Source of the DNA: Sphaerotilus montanus
GTDB taxonomy: Bacteria; Pseudomonadota; Gammaproteobacteria; Burkholderiales; Burkholderiaceae_C
NCBI RefSeq assembly: GCF_013410775.1
Contig: NZ_JACCFH010000001.1
Location: 806,001 to 870,000 of the forward strand
Direction: 5' to 3'
DNA: 64,000 nt
The notes under the pieces are model-generated. The model did not search any database. It had not been told where the DNA came from and saw only the letters and a program-made list of their open reading frames with translations. Each line of letters starts with the position of its first letter. The first letter of the stretch is position 1. The position numbers and the translations under genes were made by a program. Below, one piece after another: positions 33,347 through 42,818 of this stretch.

Positions 33347-35232
33347 GCACGGCCGCGAACTCCACCGCCCGCTACCGCGACGCCCGCGTCGGCGGCTGCA
33401 CGCAAGCCGTGCTGGACACGGGGACTGACGGCCTGCAGCGCCTGCGGTCCACCGAGGCGCTGGGCTGGTTCCCGCCGCGGCTGACCGACGCGCTCGAACA
33501 GTGGGCCGCCGAAGCGCCTGACCGCACCTTCGTCGCCAAGCGTGTGCAGGGCGGCGACTGGCGGCGCATCGCCTACGCCGAGATGCTGCAGCGCGCCCGC
33601 GCCGTCGGCCAGGCGCTGACGGCGCGCGGCCTGTCCGCCGAGCGCCCGATCGCCATCCTCTCGGACAACGACCTCGAACACCTGACACTGGTGCTGGGCG
33701 CGATGTGGGCGGGCATCCCCGTGACGCCGGTGTCCTCGGCCTACTCGCTGATCTCGCAGGACTACGGCAAGCTGCGCCACATCGCGGAGACGGTGACGCC
33801 GGGGCTGGTCTTCGCCGCCTCGCCGGCCTTCGGCAAGGCGATCTCGGCCGTGTTCGGCGCAGATGTGGAAGTGGTGTTGACCGAAGGCACGCTGGACGAC
33901 CGCACCGTCACCCCGTTCGACGCGCTGCTGGCCACCGTCCCCGCCGCATCGGGCGACGCCGCCCACGCGCTGGTCGGCCCCGACACCATCGTCAAGTTCC
34001 TGTTCACCTCCGGCTCGACCAAGCTGCCCAAGGCGGTCATCAACACGCAGCGGATGCTGTGCGCCAATCAGCAGATGCTGCGCCAGTGCCTCGCCTTCCT
34101 CGCCGACGAGCCGCCCGTGCTGGTCGACTGGCTGCCGTGGAACCACACCTTCGGCGGCAACCACAACGTCGGCCTCGTGCTCTACAACGGCGGCACGCTC
34201 TACATCGACGAAGGCAAGCCGACCCCGAAGGGCATGGCCGAGACGCTGCGCAACCTGCGCGAGGTCTCGCCGACGATCTACTTCAACGTGCCCAAGGGTT
34301 TCGAGGAAATCGCCTTCGCGATGGACGCCGACCCGGTGCTGCGCCGCTCGCTGTTCGCCCGCGTGCAGGCCTTCATGTTCGCGGGAGCCGGTCTGTCGCA
34401 GGCGGTCTGGGACAAGCTGGACACCCATGGCGAGGCCGAAGTCGGCGAGCGCATCCGCATCATCACCGGCCTGGGCATGACCGAGACGGCGCCGTCCTGC
34501 ACCTTCGCGGTCGGCACCGATGTGCGCTCGGGCTGGATCGGGCTGCCGGTGCCGGGTGTCGAGGTCAAGCTGGTGCCGGACGGCGCGGGTGACACGGCCA
34601 AGACCGAGGTGCGCTTTCGCGGCCCGAACGTCATGCCCGGCTACTGGCGCGCCCCGCAACAGACCGCCGAGGCCTTCGACGGGGAGGGCTACTACCGCAC
34701 CGGCGACGCCGTGAAGTTCATCGACCCGGCCGAACCGACCCGCGGCCTGCTGTTCGATGGCCGCACTGCCGAGGACTTCAAGCTCTCCACCGGCACCTTC
34801 GTCAGCGTCGGCCCGCTGCGCGCCAAGGTCACGCTGGCCGGTGCGCCCTGCATCCAGGATGTGGTCGTCGCCGGACTGAACCGCGACGAGATCGGGCTGC
34901 TGGTGTTCCCGCGCGTCGACGAGTGCCGCAAGCTCGCCGCCGCCGACGGGCTGGAGGCCGAGTCGCTGCCCGTGCCGGAGCTGATGCACACGCCCGCCGT
35001 GCGCGACTTCTTCCAGCGCGTCGCCGACCAGCTCTGGCGCGCCGGCACCGGCAGCGCCAACCGCCCGGCCCGGATGCACGTCATGGCCGAGCCGCCGTCG
35101 ATCGACAAGGGCGAGGTCACCGACAAGGGCTCGATCAACCAGCGCGCCGTGCTGCTGCACCGCGCTGCGCTGGTCGAAGCGCTCTACGAAGGCCGGGACA
35201 GCGACCCGTTCGTCATCCTGCCCATCCGCTGA
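33343..35232 (+). CDS. Feruloyl-CoA synthase-type acyl-CoA ligase
   Basis: An AMP-forming ligase of 629 residues in the ANL superfamily, of the feruloyl-CoA-synthase type. It activates a carboxylic acid through an acyl-AMP to the CoA thioester. The A3 loop reads [10 protein letters not shown] near residue 223, a feruloyl-CoA-synthase variant of the usual TSGTTGxPK. The A5 motif is G-L-G-M-T-E-T-A-P near residue 378 and the A7 motif is Y-Y-R-T-G-D near 453. The [11 protein letters not shown] near 590 carries the catalytic-lysine region of the small C-terminal domain. Substrate is inferred to be ferulate, p-coumarate or a dihydro analogue. Confidence 0.87.
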   Translation: MSTAANSTARYRDARVGGCTQAVLDTGTDGLQRLRSTEALGWFPPRLTDALEQWAAEAPDRTFVAKRVQGGDWRRIAYAEMLQRARAVGQALTARGLSAERPIAILSDNDLEHLTLVLGAMWAGIPVTPVSSAYSLISQDYGKLRHIAETVTPGLVFAASPAFGKAISAVFGADVEVVLTEGTLDDRTVTPFDALLATVPAASGDAAHALVGPDTIVKFLFTSGSTKLPKAVINTQRMLCANQQMLRQCLAFLADEPPVLVDWLPWNHTFGGNHNVGLVLYNGGTLYIDEGKPTPKGMAETLRNLREVSPTIYFNVPKGFEEIAFAMDADPVLRRSLFARVQAFMFAGAGLSQAVWDKLDTHGEAEVGERIRIITGLGMTETAPSCTFAVGTDVRSGWIGLPVPGVEVKLVPDGAGDTAKTEVRFRGPNVMPGYWRAPQQTAEAFDGEGYYRTGDAVKFIDPAEPTRGLLFDGRTAEDFKLSTGTFVSVGPLRAKVTLAGAPCIQDVVVAGLNRDEIGLLVFPRVDECRKLAAADGLEAESLPVPELMHTPAVRDFFQRVADQLWRAGTGSANRPARMHVMAEPPSIDKGEVTDKGSINQRAVLLHRAALVEALYEGRDSDPFVILPIR

Positions 35233-35260
35233 CCCGCCCCGCCCTCCTCCAACCCACCCC

Positions 35261-35287
35261 GTCATCCCCGCGCCAGCGGGGACCCAC
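35261..35287. repeat. REP-like palindromic element
   Basis: GTCATCCCCGCG followed by CCAGCGGGGACCCAC forms a 7-base stem with loop GCCA. This is the shape and sequence of the widespread GTCAT-CCCGCG...CGGG REP family. It sits between the ligase and SDR genes and might affect mRNA stability. The RayT transposase at 13307 is a possible mobiliser. Confidence 0.65.
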
Positions 35288-35302
35288 GCAGGACACCACC
35301 CC

Positions 35303-36073
35303 ATGCAGATCTCAGGACACGCAGCGATCGTCACCGGCGGCGGCTCGGGCCTCGGCGAGGCCGTCGCCCGCGAACTCGCCCGGCTGGGCGCCAGGGTCAC
35401 CGTGCTCGACGTGAACCAGGCCGGCGCCGAGCGCGTCGCCCAGGACATCGGCGGGCTCGCGCTGCGCTGCGACATCACCGACAGCGCCAGCGTCACCGCC
35501 GCGCTCGACGCCGCCGAAGCCGTCCATGGCACGGCCCGCATCGTCATGAACATCGCCGGCATCGGCAGCGCCAAGCGCGTGATCCAGCGCGACGGCTCGC
35601 CCGCGCCGCTGGAGGATTTCGAGCGCGTCGTGCGCGTGAACCTGATCGGCACCTACAACGTCGTGCGCCTCGCCGCCGCCCGGCTGGCGAAGGCCGAGCC
35701 GCTGGAAGGCACCTCGGGCGAACGCGGCGTCATCGTCAACACCGCCTCGGTGGCCGCCTTCGACGGACAGGTCGGGCAGGAGGCGTACTCGGCGTCCAAG
35801 GGCGGCGTGGTCGGCATGACCCTGCCGCTGGCACGCGATCTGGCGCAGTGGGGCATCCGCGTCTGCACGATCGCGCCGGGCCTGTTCGCCACGCCGCTGA
35901 TGAACGAGCTGCCCGAAGCGGTGCAGCAGTCGCTGGCGGCATCGATCCCCTTCCCGAAGCGCCTGGGCCAGCCCGACGAGTTCGCCGCGCTGGCCGCGCA
36001 CATCGTCCAGAACGGCCACCTCAACGGCGAAGTGATCCGGCTGGATGGCGCACTGCGGATGGCGCCACGGTGA
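35303..36073 (+). CDS. SDR-family 3-hydroxyacyl-CoA dehydrogenase-like oxidoreductase
   Basis: A 256-residue classical short-chain dehydrogenase. The cofactor motif is T-G-G-G-S-G-L-G near residue 11, with an aspartate (L-D-V) after the second beta strand indicating NAD+ preference. N-I-A-G is near 87, and the active-site serine and Y-x-x-x-K are in N-T-A-S-V-A and E-A-Y-S-A-S-K near 160. The pattern resembles type II 3-hydroxyacyl-CoA dehydrogenases (HSD17B10-like). In the cluster it would oxidise the beta-hydroxy group of the hydrated aryl-CoA to a beta-keto group. Specificity is inferred from context only. Confidence 0.85.
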   Translation: MQISGHAAIVTGGGSGLGEAVARELARLGARVTVLDVNQAGAERVAQDIGGLALRCDITDSASVTAALDAAEAVHGTARIVMNIAGIGSAKRVIQRDGSPAPLEDFERVVRVNLIGTYNVVRLAAARLAKAEPLEGTSGERGVIVNTASVAAFDGQVGQEAYSASKGGVVGMTLPLARDLAQWGIRVCTIAPGLFATPLMNELPEAVQQSLAASIPFPKRLGQPDEFAALAAHIVQNGHLNGEVIRLDGALRMAPR

Positions 36074-36084
36074 TCTCCCGATCA

Positions 36085-36098
36085 ACCGACCAGTCGGT
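36085..36098. promoter_or_regulatory. TetR-type palindromic operator candidate
   Basis: ACCGAC-CA-GTCGGT, with perfect 6-base arms, lies 74 bases before the binding-protein gene, just upstream of the AT-rich segment AATATA. Operators of the ACCGACC/GGTCGGT kind are typical of TetR-family repressors. No TetR gene is in the window. Confidence 0.5.
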
Positions 36099-36171
36099 CG
36101 GGAATATACGCATGGATTTTGATCCTTCTCAACGGCACATTGCCACCACCCACCGACCCCCGGAGGAAGAC

Positions 36172-37329
36172 ATGACCCCCACGAAGAACGCCCCGACGCT
36201 TCTCAAGACCCTGGTCGCCGCAGCCGCGCTGTGGGCGGCCTCGGGCGCGGCATGGGCCGACATCAACATCGGCATCAGCCTGCCGCTGACCGGCCCGGCC
36301 AACGGCCTGGGCATCCCGATGCAGAAAGGCATCAGCCTGTGGCCGGCGTCGATCGGCGGGGAAAAGCTCAACGTGGTCGTGCTCGACGATGGTTCCGACC
36401 CGACCAAGGGCGTGCAGAACGCCAAGCGCTTCGTCACCGACAAGATGGACATCGTGATGGGCTCGGCCGCGACGCCGGTGGCCATCGCCATGTCCGACAC
36501 CGTGGCCGAGGCCGGCACGCCGCAGTTCATGTTCTCCCCCGCCGTGCTCCAGGCCGGCAAGGACAGCTGGGCCTTCCGCCTGCCGCAGTCGAACGCGGTG
36601 ATGTCGCACGCGATGCTCAACCACATGAAGAAGCTCGGCGTGAAGACCGTCGGCTTCCTTGGCTATACCGACGCCTACGGCGAGAGCTGGCTGAAGGACT
36701 TCCAGGCCGAAGCCGCCGCCATGGGCCTGCCGATCAAGGTCATCGCGACCGAGCGCTTCGCCCGCACCGACACCGCCGTGACCGCCCAGGCGCTGAAGCT
36801 GACCGCCGCGAACCCGGACGCGATGCTGATCGTCGCCTCGGGATCGGGGGCGGCCATGCCGCACAAGGCCATCATCGAGCGTGGCTACAAGGGCAAGGTC
36901 TACCAGACCCACGCCGCCGCCACCCGCGACCTGATGCGCATCGGCGGCAAGGACGTCGAGGGCGCCTACGTCGTCTCCGGCCCCTGCGTGATCGCCGAGC
37001 AGCTGCCCGACGACCACCCGTCCAAGAAGGTCGCCACCGACTTCGTGCAGAAGTTCGAGAAGGCCAACGGCGCCGGCTCGCGCAACCAGTTCGCCGGCCA
37101 TGCCTATGACGCCGCGCTGGTGCTGGAAAAGATCATCCCGATGGCGCTGAAGAAGGCCAAGCCGGGCACCCCCGAGTTCCGCGCCGCCCTGAAGGACGCC
37201 ACCGAAACGATGGGCCGCACCGTCGTCTCCCACGGCGTGCTGACCTACGCGAAGGACAACCACTGGGGCTTCACGACCGAAACCGGCGTGATCCTGAAGG
37301 TGGTCAACGGCGACTGGAAGGTCGAATAA
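36172..37329 (+). CDS. ABC transporter periplasmic binding protein (branched-chain amino acid type)
   Basis: A 385-residue periplasmic binding protein with signal peptide (about residues 1-29, ending A-W-A). The mature start D-I-N-I-G-I-S-L-P-L-T-G-P and the segments V-V-L-D-D-G-S-D-P and G-F-L-G-Y-T-D-A-Y-G are typical of the peripla_BP_6 / LivJ family. Homologues in aromatic clusters, such as CouP of Rhodopseudomonas palustris, bind hydroxyphenylpropanoids, and the gene context suggests the same here. The ATG at 36172 is preceded by GGAGGAAGA. It is first in a transporter set of four genes. Confidence 0.88.
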   Translation: MTPTKNAPTLLKTLVAAAALWAASGAAWADINIGISLPLTGPANGLGIPMQKGISLWPASIGGEKLNVVVLDDGSDPTKGVQNAKRFVTDKMDIVMGSAATPVAIAMSDTVAEAGTPQFMFSPAVLQAGKDSWAFRLPQSNAVMSHAMLNHMKKLGVKTVGFLGYTDAYGESWLKDFQAEAAAMGLPIKVIATERFARTDTAVTAQALKLTAANPDAMLIVASGSGAAMPHKAIIERGYKGKVYQTHAAATRDLMRIGGKDVEGAYVVSGPCVIAEQLPDDHPSKKVATDFVQKFEKANGAGSRNQFAGHAYDAALVLEKIIPMALKKAKPGTPEFRAALKDATETMGRTVVSHGVLTYAKDNHWGFTTETGVILKVVNGDWKVE

Positions 37330-37336
37330 GCCTGCT

Positions 37337-37360
37337 GCGGCGCGGCTCCGGTCGCGCCGC
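37337..37360 (+). other. Intercistronic hairpin after the binding-protein gene
   Basis: Perfect 8-base arms GCGGCGCG and CGCGCCGC with an 8-base loop start seven bases after the stop. There is no T-run, so it is more likely an mRNA-stabilising or attenuating structure. Such a structure would raise binding-protein output over the permeases. Confidence 0.55.
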
Positions 37361-37386
37361 CCCCACCTGAACCGGAACCCCCTCCG

Positions 37387-38424
37387 ATGGACTTCTCGAT
37401 TGCAAGCATCCTGGCGCTCGACGGCATGACCAATGGCGCGGTCTACGCGCTGCTGGCCACGGCGACCGTGCTGCTGTTCGCCGTCACGCGGGTGATCTTC
37501 ATCCCGCAGGGCGAATTTGTCGCCTATGGAGCGCTGACGCTGGCCGTGCTGCAGACCGGCCAGGTGCCGGGCACCGTCTGGCTGCTGCTGATCATGGCGG
37601 CAGTGGCCGCCGTGGTCGAAGCGGTCCACGGGCTGCGCCAGCGCCGCCCGGCCGGGCTGGTGGCCAAGAGCGCCGTGCTGACCCTGGCCCTGCCGCTGGT
37701 CATCGCCACGGTCGCCATGGTCGCCGCACCGCTGAACCTGCCGCTGGTCGTGCAGGCGCTGCTGACGCTGGCCATCGTCACGCCGCTGGGCGGGCTGACC
37801 TACCGGCTCGCCTACGAGTCGCTGGCGGACGCCACCGTGCTGGTGCTGCTGATCGTGTCGGTGGGGGTGCACTTCGCGCTCACCGGGGTGGGGCTGCTGT
37901 TCTTCGGCGCCGAGGGTTACCGCAACCCGAGCTTCTGGGACGCGCGCTTCAACGCCGGCCCGCTGATGCTGACGGGCCAGACGGTCATCATCTTCCTGGC
38001 CTCGGCCGCGCTGATCGTGCTGCTGTGGCTGTTCTTCGAGCGCTCGCTGTACGGCAAGGCCCTGCGCGCCACCGCCGTGAACCGCCTCGGCGCCCGCCTG
38101 ATGGGCATCTCGACGGTGCAGGCCGGCCGCCTCAGCTTCACGATGGCCGCCTTCATCGGCGCGCTGTCGGGCCTGCTGATCGGGCCGACCACCACCGTGT
38201 TCTACGACTCCGGCTTCCTGATCGGCCTGAAGGGCTTCGTCGCCGCCGTGTTCGGCGGGCTGGCGAGCTACCCGATGGCGCTGGTCGGCGCGCTCGGGGT
38301 CGGTCTGCTCGAATCGTTCGGCTCGTTCTGGGCCAGCTCGTTCAAGGAGGTGATCGTGTTCACCTCCATCCTGCCGGTGCTCCTGTGGCGTTCGCTGCGT
38401 GACCCGCATACTGAGGAGGATTGA
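37387..38424 (+). CDS. ABC transporter permease (LivH type)
   Basis: A 345-residue polytopic inner-membrane permease of the branched-chain amino acid (LivH) family, with about eight hydrophobic helices. It starts with [21 protein letters not shown], the usual L-x-x-G-x-x-x-A-L-x-A opening. The cytoplasmic coupling loop is around [16 protein letters not shown] near residue 230. It is slightly longer than LivH (about 300) because of a stretch near residues 75-100. It is followed three bases later by the fused permease-ATPase gene. Confidence 0.88.
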   Translation: MDFSIASILALDGMTNGAVYALLATATVLLFAVTRVIFIPQGEFVAYGALTLAVLQTGQVPGTVWLLLIMAAVAAVVEAVHGLRQRRPAGLVAKSAVLTLALPLVIATVAMVAAPLNLPLVVQALLTLAIVTPLGGLTYRLAYESLADATVLVLLIVSVGVHFALTGVGLLFFGAEGYRNPSFWDARFNAGPLMLTGQTVIIFLASAALIVLLWLFFERSLYGKALRATAVNRLGARLMGISTVQAGRLSFTMAAFIGALSGLLIGPTTTVFYDSGFLIGLKGFVAAVFGGLASYPMALVGALGVGLLESFGSFWASSFKEVIVFTSILPVLLWRSLRDPHTEED

Positions 38425-38427
38425 CCC

Positions 38428-40206
38428 GTGGCGGCACGCACTCGCTGGTTCCTGTTCTTCGCCGCGCTGCTGGCCCTGCTGCCAGTGCTGCCGGTGCCGG
38501 AGTTCTGGATCACCCAGCTCAACTACATCGGCCTCTACGCCACCGTCTCGCTCGGCCTGGTGCTGCTCACCGGGGTCGCCGGCCTGACCTCCTTCGGGCA
38601 GGCGGCGTTTGTCGGCGTCGGCGCCTACACGGCGGCCTTCCTGTCGGTGAACTACGCCATCTCGCCCTGGCTGACGGTGTTCATCGGCCTGGCGATCACG
38701 GTCGTCGTGGCGCTGATCCTGGCCGCCGTGACGCTGCGCATGTCGGGCCACTACCTGCCGCTGGCGACCATCGCCTGGGCGCTGTCGCTCTACTACACCA
38801 TGTCCAACATGGACTGGCTGGGCAAGTACGACGGCATCCTGGGCGTGCCGGCGATGACGCTGTTCGGCATGAGCCTGGCGTCGGGGCGCAGCTACTTCTA
38901 CGTGATCTGGGTCGTCGCGCTGCTGGCGGCGGTCGGCGTGGTCCACCTGCTGGACTCGCGCACCGGCCGCGCCATCCGCGCGCTCAAGGGCGGCGTGACG
39001 ATGGCCGAGGCCATGGGCATCTCGACCTACCGCTACAAGGTGCTGGTGTTCGTGCTGGCCGCCATGCTCGCGTCCATCTCGGGCTGGCTGTTCGCGCACT
39101 TCCAGCGCACGGTGAACCCCTCGCCGTTTGCGCTCGGCAAGGGCATCGAGTACCTGTTCATGGCGGTGCTCGGCGGCGTGGGCAATGTCTGGGGCGCCTT
39201 CACGGGGGCCGCGCTGGTCAAGATCGTCGAGGAGCAGCTGCAGGACTGGCTGCCGCGCCTGCTCGGTTCCAGCGGCAACTACGAGACCATCGTGTTCGGC
39301 GTGGTGCTGGTCATCGTGCTGAAGTACGCGCCGGAAGGTCTCTGGCCGCACCTGGAGAAGCTGTTCGACCGCTTCCTGCCCTCGCGCCAGCGGGTGTGCG
39401 ACTGGGCCGACGCCGCACCGCTGCCCGAGCGCAGCAAGCCGGCCGCGGGCGAGCTGCTGCTGGACGTGGACAAGGTGCGCAAGCAGTTCGGCGGGCTGGT
39501 TGCGGTGAACGACGTCAGCTTCCAGATCCGCACTGGCGACATCGTCGGCCTGATCGGCCCGAACGGTGCCGGCAAGTCGACCACCTTCAACCTCGTGTCG
39601 GGCGTGCTCTCCAAGACCTCCGGCCAGGTGCGCTTCCGCGGGGAGGACGTTTCGGCGCTGTCCTCGCGCGAGATCGCCCGCCGCGGCATGTCGCGCACCT
39701 TCCAGCACGTGAAGATGCTGCCGGACATGACGGTGCTGGAAAACGTCGCCCTCGGCGGCTACCTGCGCAGCACCTCCGGCACCGCCAAGGCGATGCTGCG
39801 TCTGGACCGTGCGGAGGAACGCCAGCTCTTCCGCGAGGCCGAACGCCAGCTCGTGCGCATCGGCATGCAGGACCAGATGCACGAACTCGCCGGCAACCTG
39901 GCGCTCGGCCCGGCGCGGATGATGGAAATCGCCCGTGCGCTGTGCACCGACCCGGCGCTGCTGCTGCTGGACGAGCCCGCCGCCGGTCTGCGCCACAAGG
40001 AAAAGCAGGCGCTGGCCACCGTGCTGCGCCAGCTCAAGGGCGAGGGCATGAGCCTGCTGCTGGTCGAACACGACATGGACTTCGTGATGAACCTGACCGA
40101 CCGCATCGTGGTGATGGAGTTCGGCACCAAGCTGATCGAGGGCACCCCGGCCGAAGTGCAGGCCAGCCCGGTCGTGCGCGCCGCCTACCTCGGCACGGAG
40201 CACTGA
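38428..40206 (+). CDS. Fused ABC transporter permease (LivM) and ATPase (LivG)
   Basis: A 592-residue natural fusion. Residues about 1-310 are a LivM-type permease (L-T-G-V-A-G-L-T-S-F-G-Q-A-A-F-V-G-V-G near 45 and the coupling loop G-V-T-M-A-E-A-M-G-I near 190). Residues about 345-592 are a LivG-type ATPase with Walker A G-P-N-G-A-G-K-S-T near 380, signature L-A-L-G-P-A-R-M-M-E-I-A-R-A, Walker B L-L-L-L-D-E-P-A-A-G-L and H-loop V-E-H-D-M-D. The start is GTG with GAGGAGGA upstream. No stop or frameshift separates the halves, so the fusion is real. It serves the aromatic-acid importer proposed here. Confidence 0.9.
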   Translation: MAARTRWFLFFAALLALLPVLPVPEFWITQLNYIGLYATVSLGLVLLTGVAGLTSFGQAAFVGVGAYTAAFLSVNYAISPWLTVFIGLAITVVVALILAAVTLRMSGHYLPLATIAWALSLYYTMSNMDWLGKYDGILGVPAMTLFGMSLASGRSYFYVIWVVALLAAVGVVHLLDSRTGRAIRALKGGVTMAEAMGISTYRYKVLVFVLAAMLASISGWLFAHFQRTVNPSPFALGKGIEYLFMAVLGGVGNVWGAFTGAALVKIVEEQLQDWLPRLLGSSGNYETIVFGVVLVIVLKYAPEGLWPHLEKLFDRFLPSRQRVCDWADAAPLPERSKPAAGELLLDVDKVRKQFGGLVAVNDVSFQIRTGDIVGLIGPNGAGKSTTFNLVSGVLSKTSGQVRFRGEDVSALSSREIARRGMSRTFQHVKMLPDMTVLENVALGGYLRSTSGTAKAMLRLDRAEERQLFREAERQLVRIGMQDQMHELAGNLALGPARMMEIARALCTDPALLLLDEPAAGLRHKEKQALATVLRQLKGEGMSLLLVEHDMDFVMNLTDRIVVMEFGTKLIEGTPAEVQASPVVRAAYLGTEH

Positions 40207-40210
40207 CACC

Positions 40211-40969
40211 ATGACGATGACTTCCACGACCAAGACCGCCACCGCCCCGGCCCTGCTCTCCGTCACCGGGCTGCACGCCGGCTACGGCAAGGCCGAGGTG
40301 CTCTCGGGCCTGAACCTGACGCTGCCCGCCGGCAGCGTCGTCACCGTGATCGGCCCGAACGGCGCCGGCAAGTCCACCACGCTGAACGCGCTGATGGGCG
40401 TGCTGCCGTCCACCGGCAAGGTGCTGTTCGACGGCCAGGACCTCGCCAACGTCACGCTGGAAGACCGCGTGATGGCGGGTCTGGCGCTGGTGCCCGAGAA
40501 GCGCGAGCTGTTCTCGACCATGACGGTCGAGGACAACCTCGTGCTCGGCGGCTGGCGCCAGATGCGCAGCGGCAACGGCCAGTGGCGCGACCAGCTCGAC
40601 CACGTCTACACGCTGTTCCCGCGCCTCAAGGAGCGCCGTGACCAGCACGCCGGCACGATGTCCGGCGGCGAGCGGCAGATGCTGGCCGTCGGCCGCGCGC
40701 TGATGAGCCAGCCCAAGGTGCTGATGCTCGACGAGCCGAGCCTGGGCCTGGCGCCGCTGATCGTGCGCGAGATCTTCCGCATCATCACCCGGCTGCGTGA
40801 GACTGGCGTGAGCATCCTGCTGATCGAGCAGAACGCCCGCGCCGCGCTCGAAGTCGCCGATTACGGCTATGTGCTGGAGACCGGCGCGATCGCGCTGGAA
40901 GGCCCGGCGCGCGAGTTGGCCGGCGATGCCCGCGTGATCGAGACCTACCTCGGCGCGCAGAAGAAATAA
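40211..40969 (+). CDS. ABC transporter ATP-binding protein (LivF type)
   Basis: A 252-residue ATPase, the second nucleotide-binding subunit of the importer. Walker A is G-P-N-G-A-G-K-S-T near residue 47, signature M-S-G-G-E-R-Q-M-L-A near 148, Walker B V-L-M-L-D-E-P-S-L-G-L near 170 and the switch histidine region L-I-E-Q-N-A (Q replaces H, normal in LivF). It starts four bases after the fused gene. Confidence 0.9.
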   Translation: MTMTSTTKTATAPALLSVTGLHAGYGKAEVLSGLNLTLPAGSVVTVIGPNGAGKSTTLNALMGVLPSTGKVLFDGQDLANVTLEDRVMAGLALVPEKRELFSTMTVEDNLVLGGWRQMRSGNGQWRDQLDHVYTLFPRLKERRDQHAGTMSGGERQMLAVGRALMSQPKVLMLDEPSLGLAPLIVREIFRIITRLRETGVSILLIEQNARAALEVADYGYVLETGAIALEGPARELAGDARVIETYLGAQKK

Positions 40970-40986
40970 GCCCCGCGAAACACGCC

Positions 40987-42783
40987 ATGAGCACCTGGAC
41001 CCCGCCCCTGCAGCGCATGCAGTTTGTCATCGAGCAGGTGCTGGACGCGCCGGCTTCTTGGCGCGCCCAGCCCGACTTCGCCGACCTCGACGCCGACACC
41101 GCCCGCGAGGTGCTGGAGCAGGCCGGCCGCTTTGCCGTTGAGGTCATCGCGCCGATCAACGGCACCGGCGACACCGAAGGCTGCCGCTGGGACGCCAACG
41201 CGGTGAAGACACCCGCCGGCTACCCTGCGGCGTGGAAGGCGTTCGTCGACGGCGGCTGGCCTTCGCTGCCCTGCGCCCCGGAAGACGGTGGCCAGGGCCT
41301 GCCCAGCCTGCTGAACGCGGCGCTGTTCGAGATGCTCGTCTCGGCCAACCACGCCTGGACCATGTACCCGGGGCTGCTGCACGGCGCGTATGAAGCGATC
41401 CGCCACAACGCCGTGCCGGCGTTGCGTGCGCGTTACCTGCCGAAGGTCGTCAGCGGCGAGTGGCTCTCGACGATGAACCTGACCGAGCCGCAGGCCGGCA
41501 GCGACCTCGGCCTGACCCGCACCCGCTGCGAGCCGGTCGATCCGGACGCGCCGGTGGTCAACGGCGCGGCGGTCACCGTCACCGGCCAGAAGATCTTCAT
41601 CTCCGGCGGCGACCAGGACATGACGGACAACATCGTCCACCTCGTGCTCGCCCGCCTGCCCGGCGCGCCCGCGGGGACCAAGGGCCTGACGCTGGTGCTG
41701 GTGCCCAAGTTCATGCCCGACGGCCGGCGCAACGGCGCGTGGTGCGACGGCATCGAGAAGAAGATGGGCATCAAGGGCAGCGCCACCGCCCAGATGCGCT
41801 TCGAGAACGCCGAAGGCTGGATCCTCGGCGAGCCGAACGCGGGGCTGGCCGCGATGTTCCTGATGATGAACTCGGCGCGGCTGCACGTCGGGATGCAAGG
41901 CCTCGGCCACCTGGAAGCCGCCTGCCAGATCGCCACCGCCTACGCCCGCGAGCGGCTGCAACTGCGCGCCCCGAATCGTCCGGCCGACGCCGATCCCGCG
42001 CACAAGGGACCGGACCCGATCGTCTGGCACCCCGCGATGCGCCGCACGCTGCTCGACCTGCACGCGCAGTGCGAGGGCGCGCGTGTCATGGCGTACTGGA
42101 CGGCGATCCTGCTCGACGAGTCGGAGCACCACCCGGACGCCACCGTGCGCCAGGAGCGCAACGACCTGGTGGCGCTGCTGACGCCCATCCTCAAGGCCTT
42201 CCTCACCCACCTCGGCCACCACGGCGCCAACGAGGCCCTCGGCGTGCTCGGTGGTCATGGCTATGTGCACGACTGGGGCATCGAGCAGCATGTGCGCGAC
42301 AGCCGCATCGCGCTGATCTACGAAGGCACCAACGAGATCCAGGCCATCGACCTGCTGATGCGCAAGGTGCTGGACCGGCCGCAGCGGCTGGACCTGCTGC
42401 TGGACGTGTTCCGCGTCGAGATCGACACGCTGCTGGCCGCCCAAGACGACGCCGCCGGCACGCTGCGCACCTGGGCCGCCACGCTCACCGACGAGGTCGA
42501 GACCATCGTCGCCGCCACCGCCGAGCTGCAGGCCGGCCGGGCGGCGGCGCCGGACCGGCCCTTCCTCGTCGCCGACGACTACCTGCACGCGCTCGGCCAC
42601 AGCCTGCTGGCGTGGAGCTGGGCGCGGCTGGCCCGCGCCGCGCTGACCGACCACGACACCGCGCGGCGCGACTGGCTGCTCACCGTCACGCAGCACGGCC
42701 GCACCTGGCTGCTGCCCGCGGCGCGCTGGCGCTGGCAGCGTGTGGCGGACGCGACACTGGCGCTGGGCTGGATCCCGGGGTGA
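40987..42783 (+). CDS. Acyl-CoA dehydrogenase with C-terminal extension
   Basis: An FAD-dependent acyl-CoA dehydrogenase of 598 residues, of the longer type with an extra C-terminal helical domain. Seen: M-N-L-T-E-P-Q-A-G-S-D-L-G near residue 163 (flavin and substrate site), the signature G-G-H-G-Y-V-H-D-W near 425 and the catalytic glutamate in I-Y-E-G-T-N-E-I-Q near 445. In this cluster it could desaturate 3-arylpropanoyl-CoA to the aryl-acryloyl-CoA, so that dihydro acids enter the same route. It lies 17 bases after the ATPase gene. Confidence 0.87.
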   Translation: MSTWTPPLQRMQFVIEQVLDAPASWRAQPDFADLDADTAREVLEQAGRFAVEVIAPINGTGDTEGCRWDANAVKTPAGYPAAWKAFVDGGWPSLPCAPEDGGQGLPSLLNAALFEMLVSANHAWTMYPGLLHGAYEAIRHNAVPALRARYLPKVVSGEWLSTMNLTEPQAGSDLGLTRTRCEPVDPDAPVVNGAAVTVTGQKIFISGGDQDMTDNIVHLVLARLPGAPAGTKGLTLVLVPKFMPDGRRNGAWCDGIEKKMGIKGSATAQMRFENAEGWILGEPNAGLAAMFLMMNSARLHVGMQGLGHLEAACQIATAYARERLQLRAPNRPADADPAHKGPDPIVWHPAMRRTLLDLHAQCEGARVMAYWTAILLDESEHHPDATVRQERNDLVALLTPILKAFLTHLGHHGANEALGVLGGHGYVHDWGIEQHVRDSRIALIYEGTNEIQAIDLLMRKVLDRPQRLDLLLDVFRVEIDTLLAAQDDAAGTLRTWAATLTDEVETIVAATAELQAGRAAAPDRPFLVADDYLHALGHSLLAWSWARLARAALTDHDTARRDWLLTVTQHGRTWLLPAARWRWQRVADATLALGWIPG

Positions 42784-42818
42784 CAGGACCGTCGTCCCGG
42801 AAGGGGCATCATCCGGCC

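Noticed and set aside
33100-35652. Open frame of 850 codons on the minus strand, antisense to the ligase gene
   Set aside because: It runs through the REP-like element (giving the familiar VPAGAGMT phrase) and opposes a ligase with full ANL motifs.
36082-40266. Open frame of 1394 codons on the minus strand, antisense to the ABC importer genes
   Set aside because: Low-complexity H/Q/R/G-rich translation, covering four well-supported genes in the other direction. This is a composition artefact.
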